Source: an uncultured Bacteroidales bacterium
GTDB lineage: Bacteria; Bacteroidota; Bacteroidia; Bacteroidales; Bacteroidaceae
Direction: 5' to 3'
DNA length: 61,154 nucleotides
NCBI GenBank assembly: GCA_902788865.1
Contig: CADALZ010000011.1
Location: forward strand, 54,587-115,740
Every line of letters begins with the position of its first letter. The stretch's first letter is position 1. Positions 46,078 through 54,349 of the stretch are shown one piece after another. Under the pieces are notes generated by a model that saw only the letters and a program-made list of their open reading frames with translations, was not told the origin of the DNA and ran no database searches. The position numbers and the translations under genes are program-made.

Positions 46078-47277
46078 TTAATCCTCGTCGAGAATTTCAG
46101 TAATCTGACCAGAACCTACGGTACGACCACCCTCACGGATAGCGAAGCGCAGACCTACGTTCAGAGCTACTGGGTAAATCAGATCAACGATGATCTCTAC
46201 GTTATCACCTGGCATTACCATTTCAGTTCCCTCTGGCAGAGTGATCTCACCAGTACAGTCCATAGTACGCAGGTAGAACTGAGGACGATAGTGGTTGTGG
46301 AATGGAGTATGACGACCACCCTCTTCCTTCTTCAGCACGTAGATAGTAGCCTTGAACTTCTTGTGTGGATGAATCTCACCTGGCTTGCAGAGCACCATAC
46401 CACGCTTAACCTCGTTCTTGTCGATACCGCGGAGCAACAGACCTACGTTATCACCAGCTTCACCCTCATCCAGGAGCTTGCGGAACATCTCAACGCCAGT
46501 TACAACTGACTTCTTGTCCTCACCCAGACCCAGGATCTCAACTTCGTCACCTACATGGATGCGACCAGCCTCGATACGACCAGTAGCCACAGTACCACGA
46601 CCAGTGATTGAGAAGATATCCTCAACAGGCATCAAGAATGGTTTGTCAACGTCACGTGGAGGCAGTGGAATCCAGTTGTCAACAGCGTCCATCAGTTCCA
46701 TCACCTTGTCTTCCCACTTAGCTACACCGTTCAGTGCACCAAGAGCAGAACCCTGGATGAAAGGAGTGTTTTCACCATCGAAATCATAAGCTGCCAGCAG
46801 GTCGCGCATTTCCATCTCAACCAACTCGAGCATTTCAGGATCGTCAACAAGGTCACATTTGTTCATGAACACTACCAGGCGAGGTACGTTTACCTGACGG
46901 GCAAGCAGGATGTGCTCACGAGTCTGAGGCATAGGACCATCTGTAGCGGCAACTACGATGATAGCACCATCCATCTGAGCAGCACCAGTTACCATGTTCT
47001 TCACATAGTCAGCGTGTCCCGGGCAGTCAACGTGTGCATAGTGACGGTTAGCGGTCTCATACTCAACGTGTGCAGTGTTGATAGTGATACCTCTTTCCTT
47101 CTCTTCAGGAGCGTTGTCAATCTGATCGAATGACTTAACCTTACCTTCATTACCAGCAACTCTTTCAGCCAACACCTTAGTGATAGCAGCTGTCAAAGTA
47201 GTCTTACCGTGGTCAACGTGACCAATTGTACCAATGTTAACGTGCGGTTTGGTACGTTCGAATTTCTCTTTAGCCAT
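46078..47277 (-). CDS. tuf: Elongation factor Tu
   Basis: 399 residues. GTPase motifs: [10 protein letters not shown] (G1, about 19-28), DCPGHADYV (G3) and NKCD (G4). Domains 2 and 3 follow ([26 protein letters not shown]). It delivers aminoacyl-tRNA to the ribosome. It is flanked by tRNA-Thr(GGT) upstream and tRNA-Trp downstream on the same strand. Confidence 0.99.
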   Translation of the reverse strand: MAKEKFERTKPHVNIGTIGHVDHGKTTLTAAITKVLAERVAGNEGKVKSFDQIDNAPEEKERGITINTAHVEYETANRHYAHVDCPGHADYVKNMVTGAAQMDGAIIVVAATDGPMPQTREHILLARQVNVPRLVVFMNKCDLVDDPEMLELVEMEMRDLLAAYDFDGENTPFIQGSALGALNGVAKWEDKVMELMDAVDNWIPLPPRDVDKPFLMPVEDIFSITGRGTVATGRIEAGRIHVGDEVEILGLGEDKKSVVTGVEMFRKLLDEGEAGDNVGLLLRGIDKNEVKRGMVLCKPGEIHPHKKFKATIYVLKKEEGGRHTPFHNHYRPQFYLRTMDCTGEITLPEGTEMVMPGDNVEIIVDLIYPVALNVGLRFAIREGGRTVGSGQITEILDED

Positions 47278-47328
47278 AGCTTTACTTGTTATTTATTTGA
47301 TTAATAATCGGCATTTACACTCTCTTCG

Positions 47329-47400
<72 letters not shown>

Positions 47401-47431
47401 AAGACGGTATTTACACCTCTTTTTATTATTG

Positions 47432-47514
47432 TGGGCAAAGATGGATTCGAACCACCGAAGGCGTACGCCAGCAGATTTACAGTCTGCCCCATTTGGCCAC
47501 TCTGGTATTTGCCC
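47432..47514 (-). tRNA. tRNA-Tyr (GTA)
   Basis: 83 nt, class II. Acceptor GGGCAAA/TTTGCCC, discriminator A; anticodon loop CTGTAAA (anticodon GTA); a variable arm GCGTACGC-type; T loop TTCGAAT. Confidence 0.96.
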
Positions 47515-47518
47515 CTGT

Positions 47519-47655
47519 CCCGCTTCGCGGAAGATTATAAAATTAAAACATTAAAATATTAAAAAACTTGTCATCTATACAAAGAACTCTTTAATCTTCT
47601 AGTCTTTTAATTCTTTAATCTTTTAATTTTTCAATTTGGAGCCTTCTGGGCTCCT
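47519..47655. repeat. AT-rich inverted array between tRNA-Tyr and tRNA-Thr (array 3)
   Basis: A CCGC-TTC-GCGG hairpin (47520-47530), then a left arm of AATTAAAA/ACATTAAAA units (to 47571), a 16-bp centre, and a right arm of TTTTAATC/TTTAATTC units (47588-47636), then a GGAGCC/GGCTCC hairpin (47638-47654). It splits the tRNA cluster. Similar in style to arrays 1 and 2. Confidence 0.65.
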
Positions 47656-47656
47656 G

Positions 47657-47730
47657 AGCCTCTTGTCGGATTCGAACCAACGACCCCGAGATTACAAATC
47701 ACGTGCTCTGGCCAACTGAGCTAAAGAGGC
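47657..47730 (-). tRNA. tRNA-Thr (TGT)
   Basis: 74 nt. Acceptor GCCTCTT/AAGAGGC, discriminator T; anticodon loop TTTGTAA (anticodon TGT) on a stem with one T-T mismatch; T loop TTCGAAT. First tRNA after the promoter of this unit. Confidence 0.94.
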
Positions 47731-47739
47731 ATTGCTAAA

Positions 47740-47775
47740 TGCACCCGTTCCGCACTAATCCGAGCGAAACGGGTG
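47740..47775 (-). other. Hairpin at the 5' end of the tRNA-Thr/tuf transcript
   Basis: GCACCCGTTCCGC (47740-47752) and GCGAAACGGGTGC (47763-47775) form a 13-bp stem with one mismatch and a 10-nt loop. It lies between the -7 box and tRNA-Thr, so it is expected at or near the RNA's 5' end. No T-tract, so not a normal terminator; it may stabilise the RNA or guide processing. Confidence 0.6.
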
Positions 47776-47806
47776 CAAAGATACAACTTTATTTTACATC
47801 CGCAAA
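47776..47806 (-). promoter_or_regulatory. Promoter of the tRNA-Thr/Tyr/Thr-tuf unit
   Basis: On the minus strand TTTG (plus 47803-47806), a 19-bp spacer and TATCTTTG (plus 47776-47783). Confidence 0.8.
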
Positions 47807-47823
47807 ATTTTTGCGAATTTTTC

Positions 47824-48123
47824 TTATTGATTTCTTAGTTTTTCCTTGTACTTCACCAGTTGCTTGCTCAGGGCATCCATGCACAAATCTACTGATTCTT
47901 CAAAAGTATCGCAGATTTTATTGGCAAAAAGCTCATCATTCTTCACAAGCACTTTCACGGAAGCTTCTTTGTTGGCCGCCGTTTCTGGCTTTACTACTTT
48001 CAGTGACACCTCTACTTTCTTAATATCATCGTAAAACTTCTCTAACTTAGCAGCTTTCTTCTGGATGAAAGCCTGCAACTGCTCTGATGCGTCAAAGTGA
48101 ATCGCTTGAATTCTTACTTCCAT
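47824..48123 (-). CDS. hpf: Short ribosome hibernation-promoting factor (HPF/RaiA)
   Basis: 99 residues, the short form without a C-terminal dimerisation domain. MEVRIQAIHFDASEQLQAFIQKKAAKLEKFYDDIKKVEVSLK matches the RaiA/HPF alpha/beta fold. It binds the 30S decoding region in stationary phase. Its start lies 32 bp inside the xerC 3' end. Confidence 0.9.
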   Translation of the reverse strand: MEVRIQAIHFDASEQLQAFIQKKAAKLEKFYDDIKKVEVSLKVVKPETAANKEASVKVLVKNDELFANKICDTFEESVDLCMDALSKQLVKYKEKLRNQ

Positions 48124-49030
48124 AATTGCCTCCTTTTTTTTCTTCGGCTCGAGGATGAGCCTGGTTATACACTTGTTTTAGCTCCTCAAAGGTGGTGTGG
48201 GTGTAGATTTCGGTGGTGGCCAAGCTCTCATGTCCCAAGAGTTCCTTGATGGCCCCCAGACCCGCATGGTGATTCAGCATCGTCGTTGCAAACGTGTGCC
48301 TCAGCACGTGTGGGCTTTTCTTCTTCGCCGTAACTACCTTCGAAAGATGCTCACTAACTATCTGTCCAACCTTTCCAGGATAAAGTCTGTTCCCGTCTTT
48401 CTTCACAAAAAATGCTTCCGAGCGCACGGGGAGTGCTTCATTCCGTTTGTTGATGTATGCCAGCATGGCTTCTTTCAGCTCGTCGCCAAAGGGTATCAGG
48501 CGTTGCTTGTTGCGCTTGCCCGTCACCTTGATCACCTTTCCGGAAAAGTCCACGTCCTTGTCGTCCAGTCCTATCAGCTCTGCACGTCGCATGCCTGTCT
48601 CATAGAACATCTGCAAGATCATGTGGTCTCTGCATCCTTCAAAGCTGTCCCCGAAATCCACCTCGTCCAGCAGTCGGTCCATCTCGCTTTCCTTCAGAAA
48701 CACTGGCAGTGGTTTTTTCTTCTTGGGCCCCGTCACCTTGCGGGTGGGATCCACCGTCACCATGTTTCTCTTCAGCAAGAATTTATAGAACGACCGCAGC
48801 GCGCTGAGCTTTCGGTTCACCGAGGTGGCTTTCACATCCTTCTCCATCAATGACATCATCCATTCACGGATCAGAGAGGCGTCCACCTCTTGCGGGCTTA
48901 CTTCCCGCTGGCATTCTTTCCTCAAGAATTCGTCAAACTCACGCAGGTCTGTGCCATAGCTCACCACGGTCTTGTCTGAGTAATTCCGCTCGTATTTCAG
49001 ATACTCCAGGAAAGAATCTGTCAACAACAT
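48092..49030 (-). CDS. xerC: Tyrosine recombinase, XerC type
   Basis: 312 residues. SAM-like N-terminal domain (about 1-95) and a catalytic domain with Arg148 (ETGMRRAEL), Lys172, His241-Arg244 (HVLRHTF), His267 and the nucleophile Tyr276 (TTEIYTH). It would resolve chromosome dimers at dif, with partner encoded elsewhere. Between rpsU and hpf, the usual order in Bacteroidales. The C-terminal tail overlaps hpf by 32 bp. Confidence 0.9.
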   Translation of the reverse strand: MLLTDSFLEYLKYERNYSDKTVVSYGTDLREFDEFLRKECQREVSPQEVDASLIREWMMSLMEKDVKATSVNRKLSALRSFYKFLLKRNMVTVDPTRKVTGPKKKKPLPVFLKESEMDRLLDEVDFGDSFEGCRDHMILQMFYETGMRRAELIGLDDKDVDFSGKVIKVTGKRNKQRLIPFGDELKEAMLAYINKRNEALPVRSEAFFVKKDGNRLYPGKVGQIVSEHLSKVVTAKKKSPHVLRHTFATTMLNHHAGLGAIKELLGHESLATTEIYTHTTFEELKQVYNQAHPRAEEKKGGNYGSKNSSDSL

Positions 49031-49105
49031 TTTCGTTACATTCTAAATTCAGCAACGAATATAAGAAAAAGAATTCAATAATTCAAGGAAAGAACTAAAT
49101 ATTTC

Positions 49106-49297
49106 TTATTCTTCCACTTGCTGCAGCTTCTGCACGTACACAGCGTGTTCCTTCTGGAGTCTCTTCAGTACAGATGGTTTGTCAAACTGCTGACGAGCTC
49201 TGAGCTCCTTCACTACGCCGGTCTTCTCAAATTTGCGCTTGAACTTCTTGAGAGCCTTCTCAATGTTCTCGCCTTCTTTTACAGGTACAATAATCAT
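49106..49297 (-). CDS. rpsU: 30S ribosomal protein S21
   Basis: 63 residues from MIIVPVKEGENIEKALKKF; the longer frame runs over the promoter and is rejected. Lys/Arg-rich, typical S21. First gene of rpsU-xerC-hpf. Confidence 0.96.
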   Translation of the reverse strand: MIIVPVKEGENIEKALKKFKRKFEKTGVVKELRARQQFDKPSVLKRLQKEHAVYVQKLQQVEE

Positions 49298-49348
49298 TTG
49301 TTTTGTTAAAAATAAGTTAGTTAATAATAAAATTTCCGTTTGGAACCG

Positions 49349-49379
49349 CAAAATTACACATAGTTTGCCATTTCCCAAA
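49349..49379 (-). promoter_or_regulatory. Promoter of rpsU-xerC-hpf
   Basis: Minus strand TTTG (plus 49376-49379), 19-bp spacer, TAATTTTG (plus 49349-49356), about 50 bp before the rpsU start. Confidence 0.75.
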
Positions 49380-49450
49380 AGTTTTTGAAGTTTTTTATTA
49401 TCTTTACCCCCAAAATATGAAGTTACACCTTATTTATATAATATAGACAC

Positions 49451-51238
49451 ATGGAAACTAGCATTATCAAGCAGCGCCTGCTCACGCTTCGTCTTTGGAT
49501 GAGAGTCAATAACATGCAGGCCTTCATCATTCCGAGTACAGACCCGCACATGAGTGAATATGTGGCTCCGCATTGGCAGAGCCGTGAGTGGATCTCTGGT
49601 TTCACAGGGTCGGCTGGCACCGTGGTGGTGACTCTCAAGGAGGCAGCCCTCTGGACAGACTCCCGTTATTTCCTCCAAGCAGCCGATCAGTTGCAAGGCA
49701 CTGGCATACAACTGAAGAAGGAGAAACTACCCGAGACACCCAGCATCGAAGATTGGCTGATGGAGAAGCTGGAAGCTGGTGATACTGTCGGATGCGATGG
49801 CTATGTTTTCCCTGCCGATGAGATAAAGCGCCTCACCACTCTGTTTAAAGACAATAAAGACATTAAGATTAACTTCCAATTAGACCCGATGGAAGAAATC
49901 TGGACAGATCGCCCTGTCCTGCCTTCTACCCCAGCACTGATCTATCCCACCGCATACGCTGGAAAGGATGTCACTACAAAACTGGCAGAAATCAGGGAAC
50001 GACTGAATCAGCAAGGGTTTGACGCCCTCTTTGTCTCTGCCCTCGACGAAATAGCTTGGGCACTGAACCTGCGTGGCACTGATGTGCATTGCAACCCCGT
50101 GGTGATCAGCTATCTCTACGTCAGCCAGACAGAGGCCCACCTCTTTATCAGTCCCGAGAAGGTGACACCAGAAGTCCAAGCGCATCTCCAAGAAGCAGGA
50201 GTGACGTTGCACGACTATACTGATATTGAGGCTTTTGCCATCGACGTGAAAGATCTACATATATCCATAGACCCATCGAAAACCAACGTACGACTTTATG
50301 AGCTTTTCGGAGAGCACAATGAGATAAAGCCTACCACCTCCCCTATCCCTGCCCTCAAGGCTGTGCGCAATGAAACAGAAATCAAGGGCATCCATGCGGC
50401 TATGCAGCGTGACGGTGTGGCCTTGGTGCAGTTCCTTCACTGGCTGGAAGAGGCTGTGCCTCAAGAACATGAGACGGAAATCAGCGTAGATCGGAAGTTG
50501 CATGAGCTTCGCGCAGCACAGCCGTTATATATAGGTGAGAGCTTCGACACCATAGCAGGTTATGGCCCTCATGCTGCCATCGTGCACTATGAGGCTACGC
50601 CTGAGACCGACGTACCTCTGGAGCCGCATGGTTTCCTGCTCCTCGACTCTGGAGCGCAATACCTCGACGGCACCACCGACATCACGCGCACCATTGCCCT
50701 TGGTCCTTTGACGCAAGAAGAAAAGGAGGACTACACGCTGATTCTGAAGGGTCATATCGACCTCGCTATGGCTGTGTTCCCAGAAGGCACTCGTGGTGCT
50801 CAGCTCGATGTGCTGGCGCGCATGCCTATCTGGAAGAAGCGCCTGAACTACCTGCATGGCACTGGGCATGGCGTGGGGCACTACCTCAACGTGCATGAAG
50901 GGCCTCAGAGCATCCGCATGCAAGAGAATCCCGTCGCATTGCAGGCAGGTATGGTCACCAGCAACGAGCCTGGCGTCTATAAGGCAGGCAGTCATGGCAT
51001 CCGCACGGAGAACTTAGTGCTCACCGTTCCAGCTGGTGAGGGTATGTTCGGAAACTATCTCAAATTCGAGACCATCACCCTCTGCCCTATCGACAAGCGC
51101 CCCATCCTCCGCGAACTGCTCACAGACGAAGAAGTTGAGTGGCTGAATGTCTATCATCAGCAGGTCTATGATGCCTTGGCACCAAGCCTCAGCGCAGCAG
51201 ACCGTGATTGGTTGGCCGATGCTACCAGTGCTCTCTAA
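49451..51238 (+). CDS. Xaa-Pro aminopeptidase P-like, M24 family
   Basis: 595 residues, the long eukaryote-like form with two creatinase-N-type domains (about 1-300) before the pita-bread catalytic domain. Metal ligands are visible in LLDSGAQYLDGTTDITRT (two Asp), HGTGHGVGHYLNVHEGP (His), NEPGVYK (Glu) and RTENLV (Glu). It removes N-terminal residues preceding proline; no signal peptide, so cytoplasmic. The stop is 3 bp before the left end of element B. Confidence 0.94.
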   Translation: METSIIKQRLLTLRLWMRVNNMQAFIIPSTDPHMSEYVAPHWQSREWISGFTGSAGTVVVTLKEAALWTDSRYFLQAADQLQGTGIQLKKEKLPETPSIEDWLMEKLEAGDTVGCDGYVFPADEIKRLTTLFKDNKDIKINFQLDPMEEIWTDRPVLPSTPALIYPTAYAGKDVTTKLAEIRERLNQQGFDALFVSALDEIAWALNLRGTDVHCNPVVISYLYVSQTEAHLFISPEKVTPEVQAHLQEAGVTLHDYTDIEAFAIDVKDLHISIDPSKTNVRLYELFGEHNEIKPTTSPIPALKAVRNETEIKGIHAAMQRDGVALVQFLHWLEEAVPQEHETEISVDRKLHELRAAQPLYIGESFDTIAGYGPHAAIVHYEATPETDVPLEPHGFLLLDSGAQYLDGTTDITRTIALGPLTQEEKEDYTLILKGHIDLAMAVFPEGTRGAQLDVLARMPIWKKRLNYLHGTGHGVGHYLNVHEGPQSIRMQENPVALQAGMVTSNEPGVYKAGSHGIRTENLVLTVPAGEGMFGNYLKFETITLCPIDKRPILRELLTDEEVEWLNVYHQQVYDALAPSLSAADRDWLADATSAL

Positions 51239-51240
51239 AA

Positions 51241-51559
51241 TGCAATGATGTGAAAAAAAAACTGACCAACTGACCAACTGACCGTTTTTTTGCTTTTGCA
51301 TAAAAATGCGTTTTATAGAAAAACACGTTGTTTCTTTGCATAAAAATGCAGATTTTGAGCATTAACAGTGCTACATGTCAATAGGGGTAATTTTAATTCT
51401 CAGGTGAGGAGAAAATTTTTCCCAAGTGAGGAAGTCAAAATCTCCTCATAAAGGAAAAGTGAAAATGATAATTAGCAAATTAATGCATAAATATGCATTA
51501 GTTAGAGACAAAAAACCGGTCAGTTGGTCAGTTGGTCAGTTTTTTTTCACACCATTGCA
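51241..51559. repeat. 319-bp element with about 44-nt inverted ends (element B)
   Basis: Ends 51241-51284 and 51517-51559 match in inverted orientation with one mismatch and one indel; their inner part is three tandem ACTGACCA units. The interior has TGCATAAAAATGC twice, GTGAGG-type 10-mers starting at 51400, 51422 and 51444 (22-bp period), and ATGCATAAATATGCAT. No ORF of its own: the frame of the next gene stays open back into it, but without protein-like features. Confidence 0.8.
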
Positions 51560-51603
51560 AATGTCTTGCCACCTCATTCACCACATCAGAAAAATGGACA
51601 TTC

Positions 51604-51634
51604 TTGCCTATTCAAAAGAGAATGATTACCTTTG
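51604..51634 (+). promoter_or_regulatory. Promoter of the SDR gene
   Basis: TTG at 51604-51606, 20-bp spacer, TACCTTTG at 51627-51634; about 50 bp before the ATG at 51690. It lies just outside element B. Confidence 0.75.
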
Positions 51635-51689
51635 CTCCAATTTTAAACAACTTGAATTATTCAATAACCACAAAAAACAACATCTAAAA

Positions 51690-52394
51690 ATGAAAACAGT
51701 ATTAGTGACGGGTGCCAACAAAGGCATCGGATTCGGCATTGCCAAACACCTGGGTCTCTCAGGCTGGCGGGTAATCATCGGGGCACGCCATCAAGAACGT
51801 GCAGAAAAGGCCATAGAAGCGTTGAAAGATGCTGGCATCAATGTGCTGGGATGGGTAAATATCGAACTGACCAGTGCAGAGTGCTTAGAGCAGGCAGCCC
51901 AAGAAATCGCAGAGAAGTATCCAGAACTGACACTGCTGGTGAATAATGCTGGCATCCCTGGAGACATGAGTGTGAATGCTCAGCAAACAGAACTAAAAGA
52001 CATCAAGGAAACCTTAGAAGTCAACTTTATCGGTACCTTCACACTTACCCAACTGCTGATGTCTGTTCTTGAGAAAAACAACGGACGCATAGTGAATGTG
52101 ACCGTGCCTTCGGAGATTAGCCCCTACTGGCATCCACTGGCTTATGTGACCAGCAAGGCGGCACAAAATGCCATGATGGGTGTGATGGCGATGGAGTTCC
52201 AGCAGAAGGGCAGAACGTTAGAAACATTCTCCGTGCATCCTGGACCTACGACCACCGACCTGAACGGCAACATGAGCCTACCTGGTTTCCACGACATTGA
52301 GACTGTGGGAGCCAAGTTCGCCGAGCTAATCAATGATGGCAAGACCCATCAAGGCGAGTTTATCGAGCTCTACCCCATCGTGAAAGAGGACTAA
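51690..52394 (+). CDS. Short-chain dehydrogenase/reductase
   Basis: 234 residues from MKTVLVTGANKGIG. Cofactor loop TGANKGIG (7-14), NNAG (85-88), and the catalytic pair Tyr152 and Lys156 in AYVTSK, with a Ser at 141 or 144. Classical SDR, most like carbonyl-reductase-type enzymes; substrate unknown. An upstream in-frame extension of 88 codons through element B is rejected because a promoter lies within it. Confidence 0.92.
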   Translation: MKTVLVTGANKGIGFGIAKHLGLSGWRVIIGARHQERAEKAIEALKDAGINVLGWVNIELTSAECLEQAAQEIAEKYPELTLLVNNAGIPGDMSVNAQQTELKDIKETLEVNFIGTFTLTQLLMSVLEKNNGRIVNVTVPSEISPYWHPLAYVTSKAAQNAMMGVMAMEFQQKGRTLETFSVHPGPTTTDLNGNMSLPGFHDIETVGAKFAELINDGKTHQGEFIELYPIVKED

Positions 52395-52405
52395 TTTAAG
52401 ACAGC

Positions 52406-52448
52406 TTTCCCTCAAAAGCATTTATTACAAGATAGCTTTTGAGGGAAA
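52406..52448. terminator. Inverted repeat between convergent SDR and sulfatase genes
   Basis: A perfect 14-bp stem, TTTCCCTCAAAAGC (52406-52419) with its complement at 52435-52448, and a 15-nt loop. There is no clear T-tract on either side, so it may act as a 3'-end barrier rather than a classical terminator. Confidence 0.55.
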
Positions 52449-52458
52449 ATTATATATT

Positions 52459-54189
52459 CTATTCTATAACGAACGTTTCTTCTGCTGCTCCATAGCCAAT
52501 GCGCTTGGCATTTACCAGCAGCTTCTGATCAGGCTGCAAGACCAGCGTTTCACCTTCGGAATAAACATTCCAGGGGGAATCATATTCAATGTCTCGTCCA
52601 TTGGGTGCCCCAAAGGTCCACATCATGCAATAGGTGAACTGAGGAGCCTTCAATTTCTGTGGCTCTTCGCCTGGATTCAGTATCTTATAGCCGATAGAAG
52701 CGCCCTTGGTGGCACATGCCAGCTGGTAGCCGCCTTTCACCTTTACCAACTCAGGTGTAGCTGTAGTTGGAGGTGTGTCACTGCCGTTCCACCACTGACG
52801 AAGCATCTCCCTTTCTGGAATGGCTGCCATATCACCCACTTCCTTCATCCAAGCCTCGTGCGCACCACGCAGCTCTGCCAACTTATCTGCATAGGTAGGA
52901 TCAGCAGCGAGGTTGTGCAATTCATCTGGGTCGTTCAGCACATCATATAGCTCTTCTACTGGCTTGGTAGGCACAAACCATTCTTCTTGATACTCATTCA
53001 GTTTGCCCTTCTGGTGCATATCCAGTATTTCACGCATATAGGCCATACCTTTACGATAGGTCAGATCCATGTATTTAGGACGGTCGGGCATATAGTTGCG
53101 TATGTAGCGGAACTGCTTGTCGCGCACGCTGCGCACACGATCGTACACCTCATCCATACGGTCGCGCCCTGCATACACATACTGTCGCTTAGTCTTAGAG
53201 GCCTGACTACCCAGAAACGCCTGTCCCTGCAGGTGGTCAGGAATCTGAATCCCTGCCAATGAAAGCACGGTGGGAGCCAAATCTACAGAGCTGGTCAGAT
53301 CATCGCACACCTCGCCTGCATGGGCACCCTTAGGGAACTTCACCACGAAAGGAATGTGTGTGCCACGCTCTAAGATTTCACGCTTCGTCCAAGGCAGATT
53401 GCCTCCATGATCACTGAAGAAGAAGATGTATGAATTATCATAAAGCCCATTGTCCTTCAAGCGCTGTATCAGCTGCCCCACGCACCAGTCCATCAGTTGC
53501 ACATTGCTCAGCATGCGTGCCATAGTTTCACGTCCAAGTTCAGTATCTGGCAAATAAGGTGGAAGCGTCACTTTATCCGGGCTAACCAGCAGTTCGGGAT
53601 GCTGCTCGAAATGTCTGGAGGTCACCATCGTCTGCGACTCGTGGGTAATGAAGAGATTGAACACACTGAAGACGGGTTTACCCTCTGGCGCATGACGCCA
53701 GTCTGCCACCGCGTTACACTCATCCCATACGGTCACAGGCTCTTCAAACTGGTAATCTGTTTTCTGATTGTTGGAAGTGAAATAGCCAGCCCTACGCAAG
53801 TACTCCGGAAATGCCTTCACATAGTCGGGCAATACGGCAGAATATGGGGGGACACCTATTTTTTGCGATTGGTCGGCACTCAGCAACGTACGCATGTGAT
53901 GAGTACCCACAGAAGTGGGATACATGCCCGTAATGATTCCAACCCTGCTTGGTGAGCTCACACCTGCACAGGTGAACATATTGGTGAACCTCATGCCCTC
54001 ACGAGCCAGTTGGTCTATGTTGGGGGTACTTATCATTTGGCCACCATAAGCACTCATGTAGGGAGAAATGTCTTCGCAGGTGATCCAGATAATGTTTGGG
54101 CGCTCCACCTCTTCGGGTTGTGAAACTGTACACGAAGCAAGTGTTGGCAACAGGCCGCCAATCACGTAAGGCAAGCAGTTCGTTTTCAT
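52459..54189 (-). CDS. Sulfatase 1, lipoprotein (heparan N-sulfatase-like)
   Basis: 576 residues from MKTNCLPYVIGG; the signal ends in LASC (Cys20), so it is a lipoprotein. Sulfatase fold: PNIIWITCEDISPYMSAYGG (31-50) supplies metal ligands and GVSSPSR holds the formylglycine site with Ser78, then ITGMYP. The layout is closest to N-sulfoglucosamine sulfohydrolase-like enzymes, but substrate is inferred. The Ser-type site needs an anaerobic sulfatase-maturing radical SAM enzyme. It is divergent from sulfatase 2. Confidence 0.9.
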   Translation of the reverse strand: MKTNCLPYVIGGLLPTLASCTVSQPEEVERPNIIWITCEDISPYMSAYGGQMISTPNIDQLAREGMRFTNMFTCAGVSSPSRVGIITGMYPTSVGTHHMRTLLSADQSQKIGVPPYSAVLPDYVKAFPEYLRRAGYFTSNNQKTDYQFEEPVTVWDECNAVADWRHAPEGKPVFSVFNLFITHESQTMVTSRHFEQHPELLVSPDKVTLPPYLPDTELGRETMARMLSNVQLMDWCVGQLIQRLKDNGLYDNSYIFFFSDHGGNLPWTKREILERGTHIPFVVKFPKGAHAGEVCDDLTSSVDLAPTVLSLAGIQIPDHLQGQAFLGSQASKTKRQYVYAGRDRMDEVYDRVRSVRDKQFRYIRNYMPDRPKYMDLTYRKGMAYMREILDMHQKGKLNEYQEEWFVPTKPVEELYDVLNDPDELHNLAADPTYADKLAELRGAHEAWMKEVGDMAAIPEREMLRQWWNGSDTPPTTATPELVKVKGGYQLACATKGASIGYKILNPGEEPQKLKAPQFTYCMMWTFGAPNGRDIEYDSPWNVYSEGETLVLQPDQKLLVNAKRIGYGAAEETFVIE

Positions 54190-54218
54190 TGAATAGGTAT
54201 TTATGATTGTTAATATTG

Positions 54219-54249
54219 CAAATGTAGCGACAAAGAAGCAAAAAAGCAA
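54219..54249 (-). promoter_or_regulatory. Promoter of sulfatase 1
   Basis: Minus strand TTG (plus 54247-54249), 20-bp spacer, TACATTTG (plus 54219-54226); 30 bp before the start codon. Confidence 0.75.
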
Positions 54250-54255
54250 GAAATA

Positions 54256-54287
54256 TTTGGTGTTTTTCGTAATTACACGTACCTTTG
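54256..54287 (+). promoter_or_regulatory. Promoter of sulfatase 2
   Basis: TTTG at 54256-54259, 20-bp spacer, TACCTTTG at 54280-54287. It is back to back with the sulfatase 1 promoter, with only six bases between the two -33 boxes. Confidence 0.75.
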
Positions 54288-54349
54288 CTATGACAAGATT
54301 TTATTACATGCACCTGTAATTCAGGTGCAACTTAATACTCATTTAAACT

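Noticed and set aside
51426-51689. 88-codon N-terminal extension of the SDR gene
   Set aside because: It passes through the right half of element B and through a consensus promoter; the SDR fold begins exactly at the ATG at 51690.
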